DNA of 64,000 nt from Pseudomonas putida W15Oct28 (GTDB taxonomy: Bacteria; Pseudomonadota; Gammaproteobacteria; Pseudomonadales; Pseudomonadaceae). The stretch covers positions 1 through 64,000 of the forward strand of contig NZ_JENB01000033.1 of assembly GCF_000708715.2 (NCBI RefSeq), in the 5' to 3' direction. The notes beneath the pieces are model-generated. The model did not search any database, was not told where the DNA came from, and worked only from the letters and a program-made list of their open reading frames with translations. The position numbers and the translations under genes were made by a program. Within the stretch, counting starts at the first letter, position 1, and every line of letters begins with the position of its first letter. This document shows, piece by piece, positions 7,885 through 17,527 of this stretch.

Positions 7885-8076
7885 TTACTGCTGCTGAGGC
7901 AGTTTATCGATTGGGCCGCAGCCACCGATGATCTTGGAGATGGAAACCGAAGGGTGGAACAGGTAGTCGTAAGTGCAGTTTTTCGGTTGGTTGTAAACTT
8001 GGCCAGTGCAACCCGACAGCAGGGCAACACCCGAGACAACAGCAACGGCTACAGTGGCCTTGAACAGCTTTTTCAT
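7885..8076 (-). CDS. Small DUF4223-type lipoprotein
   Basis: A 63-residue lipoprotein. It starts MKKLFKATVAVAVVSGVALL and continues SGC, a lipobox with the modified Cys at about residue 22. The mature part (CTGQVYNQPKNCTYDYLFHP) has three Cys and matches my recollection of the DUF4223 family. AAGGAC lies just upstream of the ATG at 8074-8076; an open frame extends further upstream but would hide the signal peptide, so the shorter start is used. Two further Cys in the mature chain could form a disulfide. Function unknown; small lipoproteins of this family are often abundant and stress- or metal-responsive. The gene is monocistronic with its own terminator. Confidence 0.8.
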   Translation of the reverse strand: MKKLFKATVAVAVVSGVALLSGCTGQVYNQPKNCTYDYLFHPSVSISKIIGGCGPIDKLPQQQ

Positions 8077-8265
8077 ACAAAGTCCTTTAAATGAATCATC
8101 TTCGGCCATCTTCTGATGGCCGCGGGATGATACAGACTCCATGCATTGGATCCAAGCCACACCTGGCACAAGTTCTTTGCAATTGTGCAACAACAGGTTG
8201 AAAACCGCGCCTTTGGCGACGATAGTTCAGGGCACTGCCTTCGTCATGCCCAACAGGAACTCACC

Positions 8266-8883
8266 ATGCTCGGCGTCACCGACTACGGCGCATTCGTCGT
8301 CGCCTTCATCATTCTTCTGGCCATCCCCGGCCCCGGCAATTTTGCCCTGATCACCGCCACCGGCAAGGGCGGTATCAAGGCAGGCCTTGCCGCGACATTC
8401 GGGGTGATCGTGGGTGACCAGGTGCTGCTGTGGCTGGCGGTAGCCGGCGTCGCCACCCTGCTGGCCACCTACCCCACGGCCTTCCACATGGTGCAATGGG
8501 CCGGCGCCGCGTACCTGGCCTACCTGGGCCTGCGCATGCTGCTGAGCAAACCGGGCGACGCACCGCGCGCCAGCCGCATGGACAACGGCCAGTATCTGCG
8601 CCAGACCATGTTGATCACCCTGCTCAACCCCAAGGCGATCATGTTCTACATGGCATTCTTCCCGCTGTTCATCGACCCGGTGAAGCATCAGGGGCTGGTG
8701 ACCTTCGGCTTCATGGCCGCCACGGTGGCGGTGGTGACGTTCCTGTACGGGTTGATTGCCGTGGTGCTGACCCACCGGCTGGCCGAACGCATGCGCGCCA
8801 ACCCTCGGATCACCAATATTTTCGAGCGGCTAGCCGGGGCTTGCCTGGTAGGGTTCGGCATCAAGCTGGCGGCAATGCGCTGA
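8266..8883 (+). CDS. LysE/RhtB-family amino-acid exporter
   Basis: Inner-membrane exporter of 205 residues with about six transmembrane helices. The N-terminal AIPGPGNFALITATGKGGIK motif (about residues 20-39) is the LysE/RhtB signature, and ITLLNPKAIMFYMAFFP (about 118-134) is the second conserved block. Such proteins export amino acids or their derivatives (Lys, Thr, homoserine lactone); the substrate cannot be told here. The start is the ATG at 8266 with AGGAA 5 nt upstream. The gene stands alone, divergent from the small lipoprotein gene, and is followed by a bidirectional terminator. Confidence 0.9.
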   Translation: MLGVTDYGAFVVAFIILLAIPGPGNFALITATGKGGIKAGLAATFGVIVGDQVLLWLAVAGVATLLATYPTAFHMVQWAGAAYLAYLGLRMLLSKPGDAPRASRMDNGQYLRQTMLITLLNPKAIMFYMAFFPLFIDPVKHQGLVTFGFMAATVAVVTFLYGLIAVVLTHRLAERMRANPRITNIFERLAGACLVGFGIKLAAMR

Positions 8884-8904
8884 AACCCCTGATACGCAGA
8901 ATTG

Positions 8905-8943
8905 AAAAAGCCCCCGGCAACTCATCGTTGCCGGGGGCTTTGT
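8905..8943. terminator. Bidirectional terminator
   Basis: A long stem, AAGCCCCCGGCAACTC then GTTGCCGGGGGCTTT, is flanked by A-run and T-run, between the convergent exporter gene and the DUF945-like gene. Confidence 0.9.
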
Positions 8944-8961
8944 TTATCAGCGATCAACCCG

Positions 8962-10170
8962 TCAATTGGTTTCCAGCTGATACGCCTTGCTCACGAACAA
9001 CGCCGCAAACAGGCTCTTGCCTTCCTTGAAGGTGTACTGCTCTTCAAACTTGCCATCCTCGACCAACTTCTGCCCGATGGCACATTCCGAGTCGCTGTGG
9101 TTCTTGCCCTTGGCACCGAAGTCACTGCTCCACGTCGACAGCCCGACCTGTTCACAGAAGGCGGCGAACTTCGCCTTCGGTACATTCTGCTGGTAGTCGC
9201 TGTAAGCCTGTTTTAGCGGTTTGAAGCCACTGTAGCTCAAGGTGTAATTCTCCACCTTGGCCTTGCGTGCAAAACCACTCACCGCCTCGGCCAGCACAGC
9301 CTGGCCGCTGTACGAGCTGTAGGCCCCGATCAGCATGGCGCTCAATGCACTCTTGAGCTGGGTTTCGACATCGTCGAGCTCCGGCAGGGACTGGAACTTG
9401 GCCTTGCGCACGATCTCACCCACCTTGGAACCATCGTTACGGTGGGTCACGACGAACTCCATCGAGCCCTCGCCGTCGCTGGAACGTTTGAGGGTGAAGT
9501 CCACGTCTACCGTGGTGCCGAAATCACCCGTGCTACTGACCAGAAACGCGCCGGTCATTGGCTGGCGCACCGCCATGTTGCTACCCCAGTCGAAGTCCGA
9601 CTGGGTGGCCCGGCCATTGGCGGCCAACTCGGCACGCGGCTGGATTTCGTCGCTGACATCTGACACCAGCACCACCTCGGCGCCCTTGTTGGCAACGAAG
9701 GGGTTGGCCATCTGCATGCCGAGCAGCTGAATGTGAATGGTACCGTCCTTGCTGTCACCGTCGTGGGACAGCTTCAGCGCATCGGCCTTCAGGTAGATGC
9801 CGGCAACATTGCGGCTGACGTTGAGCTGGTACTTGGCCCAACCCGCAAGGCCCTCTTCGGGCGAGCCACCGCGCGCCGATTCCATCAGGCTCGTCAGGCC
9901 GCGCATGAACTGCTGGGCGCCATTGGTCTGCGCCGCAGCGACGCGGATCTCGGGGTCGGCGACGGTCAGGTTGCCCGAGAACGCCGAATAGGAAATGTCG
10001 CCCTCAGACAGCACGTCCTCGAGGAAGTAGCGCTCCTTGAAGTCGTCGTAGTAGGCCAGCGCAGCCTTCTTGCCCGAGCTGGACAGCATCGCGTAACCAC
10101 CGCCGAGCACCAACACCGCTGCGGCCACACCGCCAATCAGCAGCTGCTTCTTGTTCATCTGTTTGATCAT
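8962..10170 (-). CDS. Membrane-anchored protein of unknown function, DUF945-like
   Basis: Predicted 402-residue protein with an N-terminal anchor (LLIGGVAAAVLVLGGGYAML, about residues 10-29) and a large periplasmic part rich in beta strands. It ends with a Cys-containing domain (AAFCEQVGLSTWSSDFG). The general plan (short anchor followed by repeated beta strands and DVETQLKSALSAML helices) recalls YdgA/DUF945 proteins, one of which lies at 24165-25673 in this window, but the sequences are divergent. I take the ATG at 10168-10170 because GAGG precedes it. It starts 10 nt after the stop of the upstream Ala/Pro-rich gene, so it is the third gene of a three-gene operon. Function unknown. Confidence 0.75.
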   Translation of the reverse strand: MIKQMNKKQLLIGGVAAAVLVLGGGYAMLSSSGKKAALAYYDDFKERYFLEDVLSEGDISYSAFSGNLTVADPEIRVAAAQTNGAQQFMRGLTSLMESARGGSPEEGLAGWAKYQLNVSRNVAGIYLKADALKLSHDGDSKDGTIHIQLLGMQMANPFVANKGAEVVLVSDVSDEIQPRAELAANGRATQSDFDWGSNMAVRQPMTGAFLVSSTGDFGTTVDVDFTLKRSSDGEGSMEFVVTHRNDGSKVGEIVRKAKFQSLPELDDVETQLKSALSAMLIGAYSSYSGQAVLAEAVSGFARKAKVENYTLSYSGFKPLKQAYSDYQQNVPKAKFAAFCEQVGLSTWSSDFGAKGKNHSDSECAIGQKLVEDGKFEEQYTFKEGKSLFAALFVSKAYQLETN

Positions 10171-10180
10171 GGTGTTTGCC

Positions 10181-12127
<1,947 letters not shown>

Positions 12128-12135
12128 GGAGTTCC

Positions 12136-12996
12136 TCAGATCAGTTCCCAGGTGCCGTTGGCTTGTTTGCAGAAGGTGTTCTGCTCTTGCTCGGTCTGCC
12201 CGCTTTGTGATTTCAGGCTGACAGTGACCGGGCGGCAGGCGGCTTCGGCGGCGACCGTTTCGGTCGGCAGCGACTGCACCGAATCCAGGTCGAAGCCTTG
12301 GGTTTCCTTGCTGGCGGCAACGTCCAGGTCGTCCAGGTTCACCGCCGGTGTCACGCGTTTGGCCACGGCCTGGGCCTTGGGCTCGACGTAGTTCTTGTGC
12401 ACGTAACCCACGGTCACGCCCTTGCGCCCGACCAGGATCCAGTCACCGGTGGACCCCACCGCGGTGAACTCGGTGTGGTTTTTCAGGCTGCCGACTTTTT
12501 CGCCGCTCTGGTTGGGTGCGGCGCGCACGTTCAGGTTGTCGCTGACAGTCACGTAGGGCTCGTTGATCAGCTTCATCGACGGCACTGCCTGGATCTTCGG
12601 CGCGCGCTTGACCTCAACCTTCTTGGTCTGGGTGTATTCCTTACCCGGCACGATCTGCGCGGTGGCGCCCGAGTGGTCGGACTTCCAGGTCACCGGCTGG
12701 GCGCTGGCGGTAGCCTGCTGCTGGCTCAGCACCTCCTGGGTGCGCAGCGCCAGGGCCTGCTGGTCCTTCTCGTCCAGCATGTGGCCGATGCGGTTGCCCA
12801 CATAGGCACCAATGCCACCGGCGATCAGGGCTGCGGCGATCTTGCCGTTGCCGCTGCCCATGGTCGAACCAATGGCCACACCGGCCAGGCCACCGATCAC
12901 GGTGCCCGCTTGCTCTTTGCTGATCCCGAGCTGTGCACAGGCCGTGGTGGAAGCGATGGCGACCGCCAGTAGGGACGCGACGAATTTCTTACGCAA
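12136..12996 (-). CDS. Glycine-zipper / SH3-domain envelope protein
   Basis: Predicted 286-residue exported protein. The N-terminus (RKKFVASLLAVAIASTTAC) is a signal peptide, possibly a lipoprotein signal with Cys at about residue 20, although TTAC is a poor lipobox. A glycine-zipper region follows (AGTVIGGLAGVAIGSTMGSG, then GGIGAYVGNRIG, about residues 30-72), as in Rick_17kDa/SlyB-type outer-membrane lipoproteins. An SH3-like domain covers about 148-207 (DNLNVRAAPNQSGEKVGSLK, GYVHKNYVEPKA), typical of peptidoglycan-interacting proteins. The C-terminus ends in CKQANGTWELI. I chose a TTG start at 12994-12996 because GGAG lies 8 nt upstream; GTG codons further out have no ribosome site. First gene of the operon; the next gene starts 8 nt after its stop. 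Confidence 0.8.
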   Translation of the reverse strand: MRKKFVASLLAVAIASTTACAQLGISKEQAGTVIGGLAGVAIGSTMGSGNGKIAAALIAGGIGAYVGNRIGHMLDEKDQQALALRTQEVLSQQQATASAQPVTWKSDHSGATAQIVPGKEYTQTKKVEVKRAPKIQAVPSMKLINEPYVTVSDNLNVRAAPNQSGEKVGSLKNHTEFTAVGSTGDWILVGRKGVTVGYVHKNYVEPKAQAVAKRVTPAVNLDDLDVAASKETQGFDLDSVQSLPTETVAAEAACRPVTVSLKSQSGQTEQEQNTFCKQANGTWELI

Positions 12997-13765
12997 GTGG
13001 AGCACTCCATTTTCGGTGGGGCGCACAGCCGCGTACCGCAGCCAGGACCTGGCGACAGCATTCGACGTTGTGCGGTTTTATGAGTGAGCGGGCAGCACTG
13101 GTCGCAAACGGCAATTTAGCCGTCGAACGAAGGGCGTAGAGGAAGACCAGTACGGCGCGAAGCATCCAACGAATCCATGTCAGGAAGAGGTCATCGCCCA
13201 GCGCACGTAATCATTACGGCGTTTGGCCTGGGCGTGAGAGGCGTATTAGAGGAGCGCATTGTAGCGCAAGGTGCCATTGACAGTTCAAGACAAAATGTTG
13301 CGAGAAACTGCTCTACTTCAGGCTTGGCACGAGCCCCACATGTGGGAGCGCTGTGAGATCCCATGGCGGGGGTATAGCAATAGATAGCGAAGTCTAGCGA
13401 TTTTCGCTATCTATCAGTAGATTTCGCTAGCGCTCACCATTTTCTACCCACCAAGCCTGTTCGCCCGACAGCTTGAGCTCAGAATTATCCCCTTCCTTGT
13501 AGGGCGTTTCCCAAACATACTGCCAAACCGCTCAAACGCTTGCGACGGATTATGTCGCGCTCTAGTCTCGGCTTGTCGTTGCTAACCCAATGACCGGCTT
13601 TGACAGGCCGACTACTCAAGTTTCCGTTGCAGCGCTTAATGGCAGCTGTACATGGGGCACATTCGTGTGCGCCGGGTCCTTGGGTACCGGTCTGTCAACC
13701 CATGTATAGCTGCCTCCATTCGTTTGACAGCGTTGCCAGGCAGCTCCACTACCCAAGGAGCTTAC
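12997..13765. other. Non-coding stretch of about 770 bp
   Basis: No convincing gene on either strand. It holds the promoter side of the three-gene envelope operon, a short palindrome CGTAATCATTACG (about 13207-13219), a REP fragment TGTGGGAGCG (13341-13350) and the hairpin cluster at 13380-13428. The part after 13440 precedes the DUF6124 gene. Confidence 0.6.
13380..13428. repeat. Two mutually exclusive hairpins
   Basis: ATAGATAGCGAA (13380-13391) pairs perfectly with TTCGCTATCTAT (13403-13414). AGCGAAGTCTA (13386-13396) can instead pair, with one mismatch, with TAGATTTCGCT (13418-13428). The local sequence is AT-richer than its surroundings. There is no T-tract, so it is not a simple terminator. 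Confidence 0.6.
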
Positions 13766-14029
13766 ATGCGCAAGATAGTCCCCGATCCGCCCTACTCCCT
13801 CGATTCCACTCAGGCATTGCAAGACACCCTGGTCCAGTCCTCAGAGTACGTACTCTGCGCCCTTTCCGTCGCCCGCCAATCGGTGCAACTCAAGCCTACA
13901 GCCCACAGCTCGATCGTGATGCAGGCCGTGATCCATGAAATGGAGGAGGTACAGAGCCTGGTCGAGTCGGCCTTGATGCAATTGCAGATGCGGCCGTACT
14001 TACCCACTGAGCCTTACACCTTGCACTAG
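13766..14029 (+). CDS. DUF6124 family small protein
   Basis: An 87-residue protein, MRKIVPDPPYSLDSTQALQD at the N-terminus, then a helical region (QSSEYVLCALSVARQSVQL, MEEVQSLVESALMQLQM). The 'K-I-V/T-P-[DN]-PP' opening and length match DUF6124, small proteins common in Pseudomonas, from memory. The ATG at 13766 is preceded by AAGGAG with 6-nt spacing. Cytoplasmic; function unknown. It sits upstream of another small pseudomonad protein (DUF3077), a pairing I recall as frequent. Confidence 0.8.
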   Translation: MRKIVPDPPYSLDSTQALQDTLVQSSEYVLCALSVARQSVQLKPTAHSSIVMQAVIHEMEEVQSLVESALMQLQMRPYLPTEPYTLH

Positions 14030-14036
14030 CAGTGCC

Positions 14037-14132
14037 GGGCCTCTTCGCGGGCACGCCCGCTCCCACACGGTTATCACAGCTCTCAAGCACTGCACAGTAC
14101 CTGTGGGAGCGGGCATGCCCGCGAAGAGGCCA
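14037..14132. repeat. BIME (paired REP palindromes)
   Basis: Inverted REP units at 14037-14068 and 14101-14132 share GCCTCTTCGCGGGCACGCCC and its reverse complement. It lies between the DUF6124 and DUF3077 genes. Confidence 0.9.
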
Positions 14133-14166
14133 GCCCAGACAATCAAGATTCCAGGGAGAGAACACA

Positions 14167-14439
14167 ATGCCCACCGACGACACAGAAGAACCCACCACGG
14201 TCGGCAAGACCTGCTTCTACCAAGGCGAAAACAGTACCCACCCGCTGTTCCGCATCGAACCCGGCATCCCCTGCCAGGACGCCCGCGAACAGGCATCCGA
14301 ACTGATGGGCTACGTCCGCGACCTGATCATCACCGGCCTGATGGACGGCGACCAGAAATTGATCTGGGCTTCGCACTACCTGAGCGCGATGGCCAAGGCG
14401 CTGCTGGATGATGCTGAATTGGGGATGATGAAAAAATGA
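14167..14439 (+). CDS. DUF3077 family small protein
   Basis: A 90-residue protein. The central block HPLFRIEPGIPCQDAREQAS (about residues 25-44) and the helical ELMGYVRDLIITGLMDGD, then ASHYLSAMAKALLDDAE, match the DUF3077 family of pseudomonads as I recall it. The start at 14167 has AGGGAGAG upstream. Its TGA overlaps the ATG of the next small gene (ATGA), so the two are coupled. Function unknown. Confidence 0.8.
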   Translation: MPTDDTEEPTTVGKTCFYQGENSTHPLFRIEPGIPCQDAREQASELMGYVRDLIITGLMDGDQKLIWASHYLSAMAKALLDDAELGMMKK

Positions 14440-14618
14440 GCACCGAGATGCCAATACTCGACTTGGATTTGAGCAACACGAAACGCTTCAAAGCTTCTCG
14501 GTTTCTCGATAGCCCAGAAACGATCAAGGCGTTTCTGCAAGAAGCCATGAAGGCCAACGATGATCAGGTTATGAAGCAAGCGTTGAGAGCAGCCTTGAAG
14601 GTAACACGCGTGAGGTAA
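14436..14618 (+). CDS. Truncated addiction-module antidote-like protein
   Basis: A 60-residue product. Residues 17-50 (RFKASRFLDSPETIKAFLQE, then AMKANDDQVMKQALRAAL) match the N-terminal half of HigA/TIGR02684-type 'addiction module antidote' proteins, which have the pattern F-x-A-x-x-L-D-S-x-E-x-I-x-x-[FY]-L. Full-length members have about 100 residues and continue with a helix-turn-helix; here the frame stops right before the HTH. No HTH continuation is visible in other frames in the following 50 bp and no RelE/HigB-type toxin gene lies beside it. It is either a decayed antitoxin or a stand-alone small protein made by truncation. The ATG overlaps the DUF3077 stop codon. Confidence 0.6.
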   Translation: MSTEMPILDLDLSNTKRFKASRFLDSPETIKAFLQEAMKANDDQVMKQALRAALKVTRVR

Positions 14619-14667
14619 CCGACCATTCGTGGTATGCACACGCCAAGCGTGGAAGTATGCAGAAACG

Positions 14668-14703
14668 AAAAAACCCCGCAGATCTTAATCTGCGGGGCTT
14701 TTC
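14668..14703. terminator. Bidirectional terminator (small ORFs / tRNA-Ser)
   Basis: The stem CCCCGCAGATC...TCTGCGGGG has an A-run on the left and CTTTTCG on the right. Read on the minus strand it has TTTTTTCG, making it the terminator of the tRNA-Ser gene. Confidence 0.9.
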
Positions 14704-14709
14704 GATGTA

Positions 14710-14799
14710 TGGCGGAGAGATAGGGATTTGAACCCTAGGTACTGTTGCCAGTACAACGGATTTCGAATCCGTCCCGTTCGACCACTCCGGCATCTCTCC
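14710..14799 (-). tRNA. tRNA-Ser (CGA)
   Basis: The minus strand folds as a class II tRNA of 90 nt with encoded CCA. Acceptor stem GGAGAGA/TCTCTCC, anticodon loop TTCGAAA (anticodon CGA, reading UCG), an extra arm and GGTTCAAATCC in the T arm. Confidence 0.97.
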
Positions 14800-14890
14800 A
14801 ATGCCGCGCATCATACCAGCGTTCTTTTAAAACGCAAACCTTTTTTTAAAAAAAATCGCGTGGTATCAGGCGCTTGCGTGAACGTGCCGC

Positions 14891-15601
14891 TTACAGCGGC
14901 ACGCCCAGGCGCTTGGCAACTTCTTCGTAGGCTTCGATCACGTCGCCCAGGCCCTGGCGGAAGCGGTCCTTGTCCATCTTCTTGCGGGTTTCTTTGTCCC
15001 ACAGGCGGCAGCCGTCCGGGCTGAACTCGTCGCCCAGCACGATCTGGCCGTGGAATACACCGAACTCCAGCTTGAAGTCGACCAGCAGCAGGCCGGCGTC
15101 ATCAAACAGCTTGGTCAGCACTTCGTTGACCTTCAGCGACAGCTTTTTCATTTCGACCAGCTGCTCGGCGGTGCCCCAGCCGAACGCGACAACGTGGGAT
15201 TCGTTGATGAAGGGGTCGCCCTTCTCGTCGTTCTTCAGGAACAGTTCGAAGGTGGACGGCTCCAGCTTGATGCCCTCCTCCACGCCCAGGCGCTTGACCA
15301 GGCTGCCGGCAGCGTAGTTACGCACTACGCACTCGACCGGAATCATGTCCAGCTTCTTCACCAGGCACTCGTTGTCGCCCAGCAGCTTGTCGAACTGGGT
15401 CGGCACGCCGGCTTCTTCCAGTTTTTGCATGATGAAGGCGTTGAACTTGTTGTTCACCGTGCCTTTGCGGTCAAGTTGTTCGATGCGCTTGCCGTCGAAC
15501 GCCGAAGTGTCGTTACGGAACAGCAGGATCAAGCGGTCAGCGTCGTCGGTCTTGTAAACCGATTTGGCCTTGCCGCGGTAGAGTTCGTCGCGTTTTTCCA
15601 T
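14891..15601 (-). CDS. purC: SAICAR synthase (phosphoribosylaminoimidazole-succinocarboxamide synthase)
   Basis: Cytosolic enzyme of purine biosynthesis that joins CAIR and aspartate using ATP to give SAICAR. The 236-residue length is typical of bacterial PurC. Recognisable segments are LYRGKAKSVYKTDD (residues 7-20), RNDTSAFDGKR, VECVVRNYAAGSLVKRLG (about 89-106) and LVDFKLEFG with GDEFSPDGCRLWD, which form the ATP and CAIR sites. GGAG precedes the ATG. It is last in a run dapA-bamC-MBL hydrolase-purC, all on the minus strand with short gaps. A small palindrome GTGCCGCTTACAGCGGCAC spans its stop codon. Confidence 0.98.
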   Translation of the reverse strand: MEKRDELYRGKAKSVYKTDDADRLILLFRNDTSAFDGKRIEQLDRKGTVNNKFNAFIMQKLEEAGVPTQFDKLLGDNECLVKKLDMIPVECVVRNYAAGSLVKRLGVEEGIKLEPSTFELFLKNDEKGDPFINESHVVAFGWGTAEQLVEMKKLSLKVNEVLTKLFDDAGLLLVDFKLEFGVFHGQIVLGDEFSPDGCRLWDKETRKKMDKDRFRQGLGDVIEAYEEVAKRLGVPL

Positions 15602-15631
15602 GATTGGGCTCCGCTTGCTTGAGGTGTTGGG

Positions 15632-16390
15632 CTAGGCGATTTCGCGCCAGTCGAGCCCGTGTTCCTGATTCGCCACCTGGAGCCAGTCCGGGTCGCACCC
15701 TAAGGTGTCGACGAAGCACTGGCGGGCCAAGTGTGGCAGGTTGTTCTTGCTGCTGAGGTGGGCCAGCACCAGGTGTTGCAGGTTGCTCCAGCCCAACTCG
15801 TGTACCAGGCGCGCGGCCTGGTGATTGTTCAAATGCCCTTGCATGCCCCCTACCCGCTGCTTCAGGAAGACCGGGTAGTGACCGCGTGCCAGCAGGTCGC
15901 GGCAGTGGTTGGCCTCGATCAGCAGTGCATCCAGGCCCTGGTAACGTTCCAGCAACAGCGCGTCGTACGAGCCCAGGTCGGTCAGCATGCCGAAGCGCCG
16001 CTGGCCGTCGCTGATCACGTATTGCAGCGGCTCGTAGGCGTCGTGCTCGACCCGCGCTGCGGTCACTTCCAGGCTGCCGATACGCAGGTTTTGGCCACAC
16101 GCGAGAAAACCGGCCACCTCCACCGGCTTGCGCATACCGCGCAAGGTGCCTTGGCTGAGGTAGACCGGTACATTGTAGCGCCGTGACAGCAAGCCGACCC
16201 CATGCACGTGGTCGGCATGTTCGTGGGTGACCAGCACCGCGCTGAGCTGGGCCGCCGAGACGCCGAGCAACGCCAGGCGCCGCTCGGTTTCACGCAGGGA
16301 AAAGCCGCAATCGACCAGGATGAACGTGTCACCACTGGCGATCAGCGTGCCGTTCCCTTGGCTGCCGCTTCCGAGTACCGCGAAGCGCAC
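15632..16390 (-). CDS. MBL-fold metallo-hydrolase (YycJ/WalJ-like)
   Basis: A 252-residue metallo-beta-lactamase-fold hydrolase. The zinc-binding motif THEHADH lies near residues 55-61, with further ligands expected at MLTDLGS and the C-terminal VLAHLSSKNN. The opening MRFAVLGSGSQGNGTLI is characteristic of the YycJ/WalJ group, proposed from Gram-positive work to act as exonucleases in mismatch repair. The role in pseudomonads is not established. The GTG start (16388-16390) directly follows the bamC TAA, so the two are translationally linked. Confidence 0.88.
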   Translation of the reverse strand: MRFAVLGSGSQGNGTLIASGDTFILVDCGFSLRETERRLALLGVSAAQLSAVLVTHEHADHVHGVGLLSRRYNVPVYLSQGTLRGMRKPVEVAGFLACGQNLRIGSLEVTAARVEHDAYEPLQYVISDGQRRFGMLTDLGSYDALLLERYQGLDALLIEANHCRDLLARGHYPVFLKQRVGGMQGHLNNHQAARLVHELGWSNLQHLVLAHLSSKNNLPHLARQCFVDTLGCDPDWLQVANQEHGLDWREIA

Positions 16391-17512
16391 TTAGCCCAGG
16401 TGGTCCTGAATGGCGCTCAGCACGCGGCGGGCGACATCGGCCGGAGCCACGGTGTTGATGTTTTTCTCGACCGTGACCTGCACGCTCTCACCCACCTTGC
16501 TCAGGCGAACCTGATAGCGATCGGCACGGGCTTCACGCTCTTCCTTGGTCGGCTCGCTGCCGAACAGGCGGCCGAAGAAGCCAGGCTGGTTCTGCTTGTC
16601 GTCAGGCTTTTCCGACAGGTTGATGTAGTACAGGCCCAGGCTGCGGTTGATGTCTTCGACACGCCACTCGCCACCCTGCTCCAGCGCACGGCCCACGCCA
16701 GACCAGGCGCGGTCCAGGTCGGAGCCCAGGTACAGCACCGGGTTGCCGCTGCCGTCTTCGCTGAGGCTGACGCGGCTTGGCGCGTCGAAATCACGCGCGG
16801 CCAGCAACGACACCGAACCGCCCTTCTCGGCGCTGCGGTTCATGCTGGCAAGCATTTCGTCGACCAGCAGGGCATCGGCGCCAGTGTTGCTGGACGTGGA
16901 CGGGAACCCTGGCTCGGCAGTGCTGCCGGCCGGGCGCTCGACGCTGACCACGTACACTTCGGAGGTGTTGCGCTGCACGCCAGGCTCCATGCGCACACGG
17001 ACGCGCACTTCGCTGTCACCGCTGCTGGCGGTGCTGGCCAGACGCTGGCCAAGCGATGCCGACAGTTCGTCGAAACGCTGCCAGGTGGTGTTGAATTCAC
17101 CGGTCTGCGGGCGCTCTTCAGCAATGCGGAAGCCGTTGTCCTCGAAGAACTGGCGGGCCACTGGCCACACCTCGGCAGGCGAATGCTGGGCCAGTACCCA
17201 ACGGCTGCTGCCGCTGCGTTGCAGGCTGTAGTCGGTGACCTGCGCAGCACCACCGGTCAACGGCTGCGGGCGCGGCACTTCGAACTCGCCAGCGACGTTG
17301 TCGTCAGCGACGTTACGCGGAATGGGCAGCAACGGGTCAAGGCGCTTGACGTTGCTGGCGTCCTGCGGCAGCTGCATGGGCGCGGTCGGGTGCGCCTGCA
17401 GGTAGTCGCTGCCGCGGTCGCGGAAATAGCCATCCTCGCCCCACAGCCAGCCACACCCACTGGTGCTGGAGATAATCAGGGCAAGGGCGGAAAGACCAGC
17501 CAGTCGCTTCAT
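16391..17512 (-). CDS. bamC: Outer-membrane assembly lipoprotein BamC
   Basis: Lipoprotein of 373 residues, part of the BAM complex that inserts beta-barrel proteins into the outer membrane. The signal peptide ends in STSGC (lipobox, Cys at about residue 20), followed by an unstructured N-terminus (GWLWGEDGYFRDRGSDYLQ) that binds BamD in E. coli. Two helix-grip domains follow: about residues 100-215, and 250-373 with NRSLGLYYINLSEKPDD and VRLSKVGESVQVTVEKN. The gene sits directly after dapA, the classical dapA-bamC(nlpB) order of gamma-proteobacteria. Confidence 0.95.
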   Translation of the reverse strand: MKRLAGLSALALIISSTSGCGWLWGEDGYFRDRGSDYLQAHPTAPMQLPQDASNVKRLDPLLPIPRNVADDNVAGEFEVPRPQPLTGGAAQVTDYSLQRSGSSRWVLAQHSPAEVWPVARQFFEDNGFRIAEERPQTGEFNTTWQRFDELSASLGQRLASTASSGDSEVRVRVRMEPGVQRNTSEVYVVSVERPAGSTAEPGFPSTSSNTGADALLVDEMLASMNRSAEKGGSVSLLAARDFDAPSRVSLSEDGSGNPVLYLGSDLDRAWSGVGRALEQGGEWRVEDINRSLGLYYINLSEKPDDKQNQPGFFGRLFGSEPTKEEREARADRYQVRLSKVGESVQVTVEKNINTVAPADVARRVLSAIQDHLG

Positions 17513-17527
17513 GCGGTGTACTTCCTC

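Noticed and set aside
14884..14902. GTGCCGCTTACAGCGGCAC palindrome across the purC stop codon as a terminator
   Set aside because: No T-tract follows on the minus strand; it could be chance or mRNA protection.
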